Source of the DNA: Candidatus Omnitrophota bacterium
GTDB lineage: Bacteria > Omnitrophota > Koll11 > Gygaellales > Profunditerraquicolaceae
Direction: 5' to 3'
NCBI GenBank assembly: GCA_028717765.1
Contig: JAQUNE010000002.1
Location: forward strand, 1 to 21,860
Length of the DNA stretch: 21,860 nt
Position numbers and translations under genes: made by a program
Shown: one piece after another, positions 1-7,203 of the stretch
Layout of the letters: the number at the start of each line of letters is the position of its first letter
Numbering within the stretch: position 1 is the first letter of the stretch
Notes under the pieces: generated by a model
Seen by the model: the letters and a program-made list of their open reading frames with translations, nothing else
Database searches by the model: none
Told to the model about the DNA's origin: nothing

Positions 1-362
1 TTAACCCAATAATCACCGATATAGTTTCTTCGAGGAATAGTAAAACCATTACAATCTGTATGCTGGCTCAAAATCTCCTTAATCTCGTCCTGTAACTCAT
101 CGGTAACCCGCTCGTCGGCATCCAGGCTTAAAACCCACAAATTCTTTGCCTGCGCATAAGCAAAATTTCTCTGCCTGCCCTCATTATCCATCTTCTTGAT
201 AATGATCTTCTGAGTATATTGGCTTGCGATATCAACTGTACGGTCTGCACTCTCATCATCAATGAGGATAATTTCATTTGCCCATCCAGCGACAGATTCT
301 AAGCAATCCTTGATATTTCTTTCTTCGTTTTTGGTTAAAATTACCACCGATAGATTTATCAT
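1..362 (-). CDS. WaaE-like family 2 glycosyltransferase (N-terminal part, cut by window start)
   Basis: The first 120 residues of a GT2-family glycosyltransferase are visible; the rest lies beyond the window. My translation shows TKNEE at residues 10-14, DDESADRT at 35-42 (nucleotide-binding acidic motif), and DADE at 81-84 (the DXD-type metal/nucleotide-sugar site). RRNY near residue 111 leads into IGDYW, as in the WaaE/KdtX-like branch that adds sugars to LPS core or lipid A proximal positions. Catalysis is expected on the cytoplasmic face. The ATG at 362-360 overlaps the TGA stop of the preceding aminotransferase gene as ATGA, so the two are probably translationally coupled. The family call is solid. 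The exact sugar and acceptor cannot be read from this fragment. Confidence 0.88.
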   Translation of the reverse strand, partial: MINLSVVILTKNEERNIKDCLESVAGWANEIILIDDESADRTVDIASQYTQKIIIKKMDNEGRQRNFAYAQAKNLWVLSLDADERVTDELQDEIKEILSQHTDCNGFTIPRRNYIGDYWV

Positions 363-1477
363 CGAAAGAACTCCTTAATTGAATAAATAATATAGTCCAT
401 TTGCGCTTTTGTGAGATCTGGATGCACCGGAAGAGCTAAAACTCTCTTCGCTGCCATCTCTGATTCAGGAAAATCACCTTTTTTATAACCTAAATATCCG
501 AAACATTTCTGCAGATGCAAGGGGATCGTGTAATAAATTCTTGATTCTATGCCTCTAGAGTTAAGGTAATCATTTAAACGAATATTCGATGATTTTAGGC
601 GCAAGACATATTGATGATAAATATGTACATTGTGTTTTGCGACAAAAGGGGTTATTAAAGGCAAATTCAAGAGATGTCGAGAAAAATAATCGGCATTAGC
701 CTGCCTGCGTTTATTCCATTGATCCAGGTATTTTAATTTCACCTGTAAAACTGCCGCCTGGATTACATCCAAGCGATGATTATACCCAATGACTACATGA
801 TGATACCTTCTTTTATTCCCCTGGTTCCTGAGAATTTTCAGCTTATCCGCCAAAGGCCTGCGATTGGTCATAATAATTCCTGCATCGCCAAAGGCACCGA
901 GATTTTTACTCTGGAAAAAACTTACTGCCCCGCAATCACCAAAAGTTCCAGTTTTTTTCCCTTTATATAAGGCTCCAAAAGCCTGCGCATTATCTTCGAT
1001 GACTTTTAATTTAAAACGCCGGGAAATTTTTAAAATACTTTCCATATCAGCACTCTGGCCGTAAAGATGCACCGGAACCACTGCTTTAATCTTCAAGTGT
1101 TTTTTCTTTTTTAAGGCATCCTCAACGCTTAAAGGAGAAATATTATATGTCCCTGGGTCAATATCCGTAAAAACCGGAATTGCGCCGATACTAGCAATCG
1201 CGCTAGCCGTAGCATAATAAGTGAAAGCCGGGCATAAAACCCCGTCACCGGGGCCAATACCTAAGGCTAACAACGATAATCTAATCGCATCCGTCCCATT
1301 AGAAACCCCAACTGCAAATTTACAATTGGAATACCGGCTAACTGCATCTTCCAATTCATCGATCTGGTGCCCAAAAACAAAATTCGCCTGGTCAATCACC
1401 CCTTTAATTGCCGAGTCGATTTCTTTGCGTATAGGCGCGATCTGTTTCTTTAGATCTAGAATCTTTATCTTTTCCAA
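359..1477 (-). CDS. DegT/DnrJ/EryC1/StrS-family sugar aminotransferase
   Basis: PLP-dependent enzyme of 372 aa that transaminates a keto-sugar nucleotide. Full family length. Visible motifs: SNGTDA at 59-64 (cofactor phosphate binding), EDNAQ at 161-165 (Asp162 should pair with the pyridine nitrogen), and SFFQSKNLG around Lys191, the expected Schiff-base lysine. GYNHRLD follows at 231-237. The FFxxKNLGxxGD pattern is, as I recall, more typical of the branch acting at C3 of sugars (WbpE, DesV, FdtB-like) than of C4 perosamine synthases; this is an inference. The start is TTG at 1477-1475, supported by a GGAG purine run six bases upstream and by the standard N-terminus (KIKILDLKKQ). It lies 9 bp after the GT9 gene and overlaps the next GT2 gene by 4 nt. 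The substrate is unknown, since no matching dehydratase other than Gmd is present in the window. Confidence 0.9.
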   Translation of the reverse strand: MEKIKILDLKKQIAPIRKEIDSAIKGVIDQANFVFGHQIDELEDAVSRYSNCKFAVGVSNGTDAIRLSLLALGIGPGDGVLCPAFTYYATASAIASIGAIPVFTDIDPGTYNISPLSVEDALKKKKHLKIKAVVPVHLYGQSADMESILKISRRFKLKVIEDNAQAFGALYKGKKTGTFGDCGAVSFFQSKNLGAFGDAGIIMTNRRPLADKLKILRNQGNKRRYHHVVIGYNHRLDVIQAAVLQVKLKYLDQWNKRRQANADYFSRHLLNLPLITPFVAKHNVHIYHQYVLRLKSSNIRLNDYLNSRGIESRIYYTIPLHLQKCFGYLGYKKGDFPESEMAAKRVLALPVHPDLTKAQMDYIIYSIKEFFR

Positions 1478-1486
1478 GACTCTCTC

Positions 1487-2569
1487 CTATTTTTTTACAC
1501 TTAACAAAAATGATACTGCCTCAAAAGCGCTCTTAAGATCGATATTTTCTAAACAGGCTCTTTCGGATTTACACTCAGAAAGCCGAAAATTATGATAGCA
1601 AGGAATACAATCCAGGTTATTTTTAAGTACGATATGTCTTTGTTTATTTTCCGGATAAGGCCCATATACTTTATCATCAACCGGGCCAAAAAAGGAAACT
1701 GTTTTTTTCTTAAGGGCGGCTGCAATATGTAACGGCCCGCCATCATTAGTGATCAAGACCTGTGTTGAATCTATCAATGCTACAAGTTGTGCTAAATCTG
1801 ACTTACCAATCAAATCTATCGCCTTATGCTGCATGGAATTCATAATAGTTTCAGCGATTGGCCGCTCAGAACCATCTCCTAAAAGTAATATTTTCGCGGC
1901 AAATTTTTCAATGAGTAAATCTGCTAATTGAGCATAATTTTTTGCCGGCCAATGTTTTAATCCGGCATCATCTCCCCAGCTCGCCCCTGCTCCCGGAGCC
2001 ATACCTATCAAGAGATCCCCGTCACTAATACCTGATTGCGAAAGGATTTTTTTTACGAAAATCTTTGCTTCCTCCTGGATACCAACTTCTAAATCGAATT
2101 TTTTTGGCTCCAGGTCAATTAACCTCAACAGATCAAGGTAATATTCTACAGCGTGTTTTTCTGAATATCCAGTCAATTCAATTCTTTTCGTGAGGAATCT
2201 GCCTCGGTTCTTATAATTAAACCCGATCCGCTCCTTGATCCCACATAATTTTGCTACCAATCCATAACGGTGGTCCAAGGAAAAATCTACTGCTAAATTA
2301 AATTTCTCTCTTTTCAAAGCTAAAAACAGGTCCAGGGATTGCTTGATCCCCTTCAATTTAGAATTCCGGTAAGTCTTTTTAATATCACCACGGGAAGAAG
2401 CGAAAATTTTATCAATTTCCGGGATATTTTGCAAGAGGTCTTTTACCCTTTCGTTACACCAGTAACCAATGAAACTATCCTTATAATTAAGTTTAAGATT
2501 CTTAATTACAGGAGTAGTAAATAAGCAATCGCCTATTCCAAACGGATTAATAATGAGAATTTTTTTCAA
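1487..2569 (-). CDS. Family 9 glycosyltransferase (heptosyltransferase-like), cysteine-rich C-terminus
   Basis: GT9 enzyme of 360 aa with a GT-B fold, the family that transfers heptoses to LPS core from ADP-heptose at the inner membrane cytoplasmic face. N-terminal INPFGIGD (residues 7-14) contains the conserved GD with the catalytic-type Asp14. The donor-site motif NDGGPLHIA is at 275-283, followed by FFGP and VYGPYP at about 293-306. The C-terminus holds four cysteines (321, 324, 333, 339) in a CxxC-x8-C-x5-C pattern, seen in a subset of GT9 proteins and possibly structural. The start is TTG (2569-2567), the only start that preserves the canonical MKKILIINP opening; it overlaps the manC stop as TTGA. 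Whether the sugar is a heptose cannot be decided; other GT9 enzymes use different donors. Confidence 0.88.
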   Translation of the reverse strand: MKKILIINPFGIGDCLFTTPVIKNLKLNYKDSFIGYWCNERVKDLLQNIPEIDKIFASSRGDIKKTYRNSKLKGIKQSLDLFLALKREKFNLAVDFSLDHRYGLVAKLCGIKERIGFNYKNRGRFLTKRIELTGYSEKHAVEYYLDLLRLIDLEPKKFDLEVGIQEEAKIFVKKILSQSGISDGDLLIGMAPGAGASWGDDAGLKHWPAKNYAQLADLLIEKFAAKILLLGDGSERPIAETIMNSMQHKAIDLIGKSDLAQLVALIDSTQVLITNDGGPLHIAAALKKKTVSFFGPVDDKVYGPYPENKQRHIVLKNNLDCIPCYHNFRLSECKSERACLENIDLKSAFEAVSFLLSVKK

Positions 2570-3612
2570 AGTAATTTAAATAATTTTTTATTCTTTAAGG
2601 TTTCTACGAGCTTTTTGACATCTTGAGTTTTATCTTTTGCGCAAACAAGTAAGGCATCTTTAGTGCCAACGATAACCAGGTCTTTTAACCCAATAGTAGC
2701 TAAAAACCGGCTTCCCGGCAATGCAAGCAGGTTAGTGCTGCCGATATCAACAACATCTCCTCTAATACAATTGCCTTGCTTATCTTTGGGCAAAAGGTCC
2801 TTCAAAGCAAGCCAACTGCCTAAATCTGACCACTGAAAATCCGCCGGAATCAGGGCGCTTCTTTTAGTCTTTTCCATAATTGCATAATCTATCGAAGTCG
2901 AGATAAATTTACTCCAGAGTTTTTTTGCCTTTTCTTGAGAATCAATTTTTTTCAACAGGCGATAATCTAAAGGGTGGAATTTTTTAATTTCTTCCAGTAG
3001 AGACTCGGCTTTAAATATGAACATCCCTGCGTTCCAATAATATCCTTTATCCTGAATAAACTTTTTTGCGAGTTTAACCTCCGGCTTTTCAAAGAATTTT
3101 TTAACTTTGTATACCCCCTGCCGCTTAGCTTGTCCAGTAATTTTAATATAGCCATACCCTGTTTCAGGTTGATAAGGAGTAATACCAATCGTCACGATAT
3201 AGCCAGTTTTTGCCGCAGTAAATGCCTGCTTTAGAACTTTAAGGAATTTATTTTCTTCCTTTATGTAATGATCGGAAGGAAATACCGCTATCACGGCCTG
3301 AGGGTCAGCTTCGTAGATCAATTTACTTAGTACCGCGATCGGCGCAAACGTATTTTTTGCTTGCGGCTCAAAAAAGATATTTTTTTGGGGTATTTTAAGT
3401 CTAGCCATGCAAGAACGAATGTTTTTTTCATGGACCTTATTAGCAGCAATATAGATATTTTTTATCTCGGTTAATTTCCTCACCCGTTGAATAGTCTGTT
3501 CGATCATTGGCTGATCTGAACAAAGATTAAGAAATTGCTTAGGCTGGCTCTTCCTGCTTAAGGGCCAAAAACGGGTACCGCTTCCTCCGGATAGAACAAT
3601 TACATGATTCAT
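2566..3612 (-). CDS. manC: Mannose-1-phosphate guanylyltransferase
   Basis: Makes GDP-mannose from mannose-1-phosphate and GTP in the cytoplasm. At 348 aa it is the short form: the nucleotidyltransferase plus a left-handed beta-helix-like tail, without the C-terminal phosphomannose isomerase cupin domain found in about 470-aa bifunctional enzymes. Diagnostic motifs: GGSGTRFWP at 9-17, QPKQF at 23-27 with the signature Lys25, FPSDH at 111-115, GYGYIK at 152-157, FEKP at 174-177, WNAGMF at 193-198, WSDLGSW at 261-267. The ATG start overlaps the TGA of the upstream GT9 gene, and its own TGA overlaps the TTG of the next GT9 gene. It would feed Gmd, encoded about 17 kb upstream in the same direction, and any mannosyltransferases of the cluster. 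No mannose-6-phosphate isomerase or phosphomannomutase is visible here. Confidence 0.95.
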   Translation of the reverse strand: MNHVIVLSGGSGTRFWPLSRKSQPKQFLNLCSDQPMIEQTIQRVRKLTEIKNIYIAANKVHEKNIRSCMARLKIPQKNIFFEPQAKNTFAPIAVLSKLIYEADPQAVIAVFPSDHYIKEENKFLKVLKQAFTAAKTGYIVTIGITPYQPETGYGYIKITGQAKRQGVYKVKKFFEKPEVKLAKKFIQDKGYYWNAGMFIFKAESLLEEIKKFHPLDYRLLKKIDSQEKAKKLWSKFISTSIDYAIMEKTKRSALIPADFQWSDLGSWLALKDLLPKDKQGNCIRGDVVDIGSTNLLALPGSRFLATIGLKDLVIVGTKDALLVCAKDKTQDVKKLVETLKNKKLFKLL

Positions 3613-4592
3613 CTTTTCATGATCTCCCTTACCTGGTGAAAAACTTCTGCAACTGATATATCAGTTAGATTATTTTTTTCGATTACAATATTAGTCCCGC
3701 CCCATGGGCCCCATCTTTTAGCGGTTTTTCCCGGGATGTCATTACGAAAAAGGGCAATTACAGGCGTACCCACAGCACAAGCAAGATGCACCGGCCCACT
3801 ATCCGCAGAAACAAGAAGCTTAGATTGACTTAATAAAACCGCCAGCTCCTTTAAACTTGTTTTACCGGTAAGGTCAAAAAAAGTACTTGCCTTAAGATTA
3901 AAAACTTCTTTTGCTTGGCCGGCATTTTCCCTGCCTCCAACAATTAAAACATGCAAATTTAATTGTTCAATAAGCATCTTGGCTAATTGCAGAAAGCTCT
4001 CTTTAGGCCAGAGTTTAATCGGGTCACTGGCCCAGGGATGCAAAACCACTAAATCATCAAGATCCTGCAGTGCAAATTTTTCCTTTACCTGGCGAATAAT
4101 GTTTTCGTTAATCTTTAGATCGAGAACCTTATTATCTGTTCTTGCACCGATTAATCCGATTAACTCAAGATTATACTCTACCTCATGTTTTACTGCTAAG
4201 GACTTTTTATCGGCGATTTTGTGGGTAAGTAAAAAAGCGCATTTACGGTCATAACCTACTCTTACTGGAATCCTCGCCAAATATGTAATCAGGTTAAATC
4301 CTTTCGAAGGATTCAAAATTACGGAAAGATCAAATTTCTTTCCGGAAATCAGGTTGAGTAATGATATTTTTTCCCAAGCTGAGTGCTTTTGCATCCCCCA
4401 AGGAATAACCTCATCAAAATAAGGCAGGGATTCAGCTAAATCTTTTACTGATGGATCGACCACTGCGCTTAGCTTGGCAAATTTGAATGTTTCTTTTAAG
4501 GCCCGGAAGGCCGGGATATTTAAAAGAAATTCCCCGAATCTGTCGTTACGTACAACTAATATATTCTTAACTAAATCCTTTTCTATCTCCAT
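3609..4592 (-). CDS. Family 9 glycosyltransferase (heptosyltransferase-like)
   Basis: A second GT9 enzyme of 327 aa, only distantly similar to the one at 1487-2569. Visible: NILVVRNDRFGEF at 10-22, the usual R-x-D-x-x-GD segment but with Glu21 where most family members have Asp; KHEVEYNLEL at 135-144; LHPWASDPIKLWP at 184-196; ADSGPVHLA at 263-271 (donor binding). It probably adds a heptose-like or other sugar during core/glycan assembly. The ATG start lies inside the 3' end of the ligase gene, with a 26-nt overlap, the longest in the window. There is no good Shine-Dalgarno sequence, so it may depend on coupling. No later ATG/GTG/TTG would keep the N-terminal strand. The end overlaps manC by 4 nt. 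Confidence 0.87.
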   Translation of the reverse strand: MEIEKDLVKNILVVRNDRFGEFLLNIPAFRALKETFKFAKLSAVVDPSVKDLAESLPYFDEVIPWGMQKHSAWEKISLLNLISGKKFDLSVILNPSKGFNLITYLARIPVRVGYDRKCAFLLTHKIADKKSLAVKHEVEYNLELIGLIGARTDNKVLDLKINENIIRQVKEKFALQDLDDLVVLHPWASDPIKLWPKESFLQLAKMLIEQLNLHVLIVGGRENAGQAKEVFNLKASTFFDLTGKTSLKELAVLLSQSKLLVSADSGPVHLACAVGTPVIALFRNDIPGKTAKRWGPWGGTNIVIEKNNLTDISVAEVFHQVREIMKR

Positions 4593-5799
4593 CCCGAATA
4601 TTTCCCAAGCTGGATAAAAAGCCCGCTATATACCAAAAGATCAACGCCACCCTCGCATAACTTAGGCTACTTTCAGTCAGCCCGTTAATTAAAAAGGCAA
4701 CTAAACAACCTGCAAGTGAGAGTATGGCTATTTTTTGAAAATCCTCATTCGTAGAAAGGTAAATTTTTCTTGCAAAACTGAATAATCCGTAGATTAACCA
4801 GAAGAAAATTGCCAGGCCTATCAAACCAATTTCTCCTGCAAGATGCAAATAAAGATTATGCGCCTTCATTTCATCTAAGGTCACTACATTACGATATTCA
4901 GGAAATTCTTTATATTTCTTATAGCTATTCATAAAGGCATTTGTCCCAACACCAATTAAAGGATGGGCCTTAATCATCTGCAGAGAATTACGATATACCG
5001 CAATCCGGTCATCGTTACACATAAATCTTAAAGGATTATAGTTAACTTCTTTTGCCCAGTTCTTTACTGCTTTTGGTGCAATAAAAGGTGAGATCAAAAG
5101 CAAGGCGATTAAACTGTAAAAAAATAATTTTTGTTTTTTTACCCAGGCAAAGAAAAGAAAAACCACATAAATTGCCAAAATTGTAGGCCGCGAATAAGTC
5201 AGCAAAATTGCCACTAAAGTAAGTAGGCCAATTGAGCCAAAAAACATTTTCTTCTTTCCCTTAAAATAATACAAGGTCATCCCAAATACCAAGGGCGCTA
5301 TAGCGCTTAAATAAATTCCAAAAGTATTCGCATCCTTAAAAGAAGCGGTTGCCCGGACCAAGCCGATATTTAATATTGGCTCATATCCGCGGATAAAATC
5401 ATGTCCGGAAAACACCTGCCAGATCGCATCTATAGAAGATAAAAATGCGCCCAAGGTAATCGCATAAATGATCTTTTTCATCTGGCTTTTTTCTTTCACT
5501 TCACTCGCCAGAATTAAATAAATGAAAATATATTGTAATAATCTTAACACCCCGCCTCTCATGCTATCCTTCAAATCAAGAGAGTTAAAAAGCGAGATAC
5601 AGGTGATTAAAAAGAAGAAAAATAACTGGAGGTTAACCGCAGTTTTAGGGAAAATACTCTCTTTACTCAAGACCTTCTTTAATAAAAAGAAAACTATCAA
5701 TATCCCCATAAACACATTCATCGGGGCAGGCGAAATTGCCATAACAAAAGGGATGAGAATAATCGCCCAGCCAATCACAAAATTAAAATATTTGAGCAT
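4567..5799 (-). CDS. O-antigen ligase/polymerase-like membrane protein (Wzy_C family)
   Basis: Polytopic inner-membrane protein of 410 aa with roughly ten to twelve hydrophobic segments. Features of the WaaL/Wzy_C superfamily: FKDANTFG around 154-161, TYSRP at 201-205 ending a transmembrane helix (the Arg is typical), GVGTNAF at 283-289, and HNLYLHLAGEIG at 314-325, which holds the conserved periplasmic histidine before the next helix. Such proteins transfer polyprenyl-diphosphate-linked glycans to an acceptor (lipid A core or protein) or polymerise repeat units on the periplasmic side. Sequence alone does not separate ligase from polymerase. The ATG start has a good AAGGAAG ribosome site about six bases upstream. 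The gene follows the GT2 stop by 16 bp and runs 26 nt into the downstream GT9. Confidence 0.87.
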   Translation of the reverse strand: MLKYFNFVIGWAIILIPFVMAISPAPMNVFMGILIVFFLLKKVLSKESIFPKTAVNLQLFFFFLITCISLFNSLDLKDSMRGGVLRLLQYIFIYLILASEVKEKSQMKKIIYAITLGAFLSSIDAIWQVFSGHDFIRGYEPILNIGLVRATASFKDANTFGIYLSAIAPLVFGMTLYYFKGKKKMFFGSIGLLTLVAILLTYSRPTILAIYVVFLFFAWVKKQKLFFYSLIALLLISPFIAPKAVKNWAKEVNYNPLRFMCNDDRIAVYRNSLQMIKAHPLIGVGTNAFMNSYKKYKEFPEYRNVVTLDEMKAHNLYLHLAGEIGLIGLAIFFWLIYGLFSFARKIYLSTNEDFQKIAILSLAGCLVAFLINGLTESSLSYARVALIFWYIAGFLSSLGNIRDGDRKGFS

Positions 5800-5815
5800 T
5801 TATACTTCCTTTTTT

Positions 5816-6490
5816 TTAACTAAAACGGAACCTAACCATCGAAAGAATCGCCCATACGCCGTCTTTCCATCTGATTTTTTTTCCTTCGTTGTATGACCGA
5901 GGAAAATACGATATCGGAACTTCTGCTATCCTTAATTTTCTTTTGCTAGCCTTGGCGATGATTTCGATTTCGATCTCAAACCCGATTGCCTGTAAGTTCA
6001 GGCTAGAGATCGTTTCCCTGCGAAATAATTTATAACAGGTGAAACAATCGTTTAATTTTAAATGAAAAAGAAAATTCAATAATCCGGTTAAAAATCTATT
6101 TCCTAATCGGGGGATTAGAGAGCCATGGTAGCCTTTGGTAAACCTTGCCCCTAAAACGATATCGGCATTGCTTTCTTTCATCTTGGCCAGCAGGCCCAAA
6201 TAATCTCGCGGGTCATATTCTAGATCTGCATCCTGGATAATTACATATTCTGCGCTTGCCTGTGATAATCCGGTGCGTACCGCGGAACCCTTGCCGCGGT
6301 TAGAACTATGATGTATAACTTTAAGGTGATCATATTTTAACTGCCTTAAAATCATCCGGGAATCATCGGTTGAGCCATCATCAACCACGATGATCTCCTT
6401 ATCGATATCAATTGTTTCAATTTTTTCCAGTATCTGCCTGATTGTATTTGCTTCGTTATAAACCGGGACGATTATTGAAAGTAAAGGCAC
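5816..6490 (-). CDS. Family 2 glycosyltransferase, dolichyl/undecaprenyl-phosphate sugar synthase type
   Basis: GT2 enzyme of 224 aa, a soluble or monotopic catalytic domain without C-terminal membrane helices. Motifs: PVYNEANT at 9-16, VDDGSTDD at 36-43, SNRGKGSAVRTG at 63-74, QDADLEYDP at 86-94 (DXD site), DCFTCYKLFRRE at 148-159, GFEIEIE at 170-176, and NEGKKIRWKDG at 201-211. This is the pattern of DPM1-like enzymes that move a sugar from a nucleotide donor to a polyprenyl phosphate. The product would be flipped and used by GT-C enzymes such as the membrane protein encoded at 7200-9260. The start is GTG (6490-6488), two bases after the upstream stop, with GGAAGGTAGG as ribosome site. It forms a tandem pair of diverged paralogues with the gene at 6493-7203. 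Confidence 0.9.
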   Translation of the reverse strand: MPLLSIIVPVYNEANTIRQILEKIETIDIDKEIIVVDDGSTDDSRMILRQLKYDHLKVIHHSSNRGKGSAVRTGLSQASAEYVIIQDADLEYDPRDYLGLLAKMKESNADIVLGARFTKGYHGSLIPRLGNRFLTGLLNFLFHLKLNDCFTCYKLFRRETISSLNLQAIGFEIEIEIIAKASKRKLRIAEVPISYFPRSYNEGKKIRWKDGVWAILSMVRFRFS

Positions 6491-6492
6491 GC

Positions 6493-7203
6493 CTACCTTC
6501 CGATCATTTTCATGATTCTTTTAAAAATTGCCCAAATGTAAAGTTTCGCATAAACTGGGGTCAACTGAAACATTTTAAAGTTAGATTTTCCTCTTTTGCG
6601 CTCTTGCCAAACAGTGGGTACTTCCGCAATTTTAAATCCGAGGTAGTATGCCTTAAGAGGCAGTTCCATGGAAATTTCGAAACCTTTAGATTCAATTTTG
6701 ATACTATCGATAACTTTTTTACGGTACATTTTAAAGGCATTAGCAATATCATGCGTAGGAATACCGAGAAGATAGCAGAGAGACCATCCGGCAGATGAAG
6801 ATAAAAAACCTTTTAGCCTCGACCCTCCTATCCTGGCACCGCCTTTAATATACCTAGAGCCTGAAACAACATCAAAACCACCTTCGATCTTTTTTAGCAT
6901 CTGCCCTATCGTAGATAAGTCATCGCAAAGGTCTCCCATTACCGGAACCACCACTTCGGCTTCGGCAGCAGAAAACCCAGCCTTAATCGCATTGGCGAAA
7001 CCCTTACCTGCAGGATTATCTACTAGCCTTAGTTGGGGATATTTTTGAGTCAAATTTTTCACTAGCCGTGCAGTATCATCATGCGAATGATCATTTACCA
7101 CAATCAGCTCATGTTCTAATCCGACAGTTTCTTCGATCCTTTTAATTACTTCAGCAATATTATCTTGCTCATTATGTGCCGGAACTATAATTGAAATCTT
7201 CAT
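6493..7203 (-). CDS. Family 2 glycosyltransferase, polyprenyl-phosphate type
   Basis: GT2 enzyme of 236 aa. Motifs: PAHNEQDNI at 8-16, NDHSHDDT at 37-44, GKGFANAIKAG at 66-76, MGDLCDD at 89-95 in the place of the usual ADLSDDP/DADLE site, GSRYIKGG at 115-122, HDIANAFKMYR at 151-161, GFEISMELPLKA at 174-185, and ERKRGKSNFKM at 201-211. This is the subfamily that resembles dolichol-phosphate mannosyltransferase but carries a VMGDLCDD-type acidic site. A short hydrophobic C-terminus (about 216-230) may touch the membrane. The ATG overlaps the TGA of the GT-C gene as ATGA. Its position between a GT-C membrane enzyme and a second polyprenyl-phosphate GT2 suggests it supplies a lipid-linked donor. 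The actual sugar is unknown. Confidence 0.88.
   Translation of the reverse strand: MKISIIVPAHNEQDNIAEVIKRIEETVGLEHELIVVNDHSHDDTARLVKNLTQKYPQLRLVDNPAGKGFANAIKAGFSAAEAEVVVPVMGDLCDDLSTIGQMLKKIEGGFDVVSGSRYIKGGARIGGSRLKGFLSSSAGWSLCYLLGIPTHDIANAFKMYRKKVIDSIKIESKGFEISMELPLKAYYLGFKIAEVPTVWQERKRGKSNFKMFQLTPVYAKLYIWAIFKRIMKMIGR

Noticed and set aside
359..1477. GDP-perosamine synthase as a specific name for the aminotransferase
   Set aside because: Attractive because ManC and Gmd are present, but the active-site pattern looks like the C3-type branch, so I kept the general family name.
864..1595. Plus-strand open frames of 60-130 codons opposite the aminotransferase and other genes across the window
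   Set aside because: They lie antisense to clearly conserved minus-strand genes, have no recognisable domains, low-complexity composition and no fitting ribosome sites.
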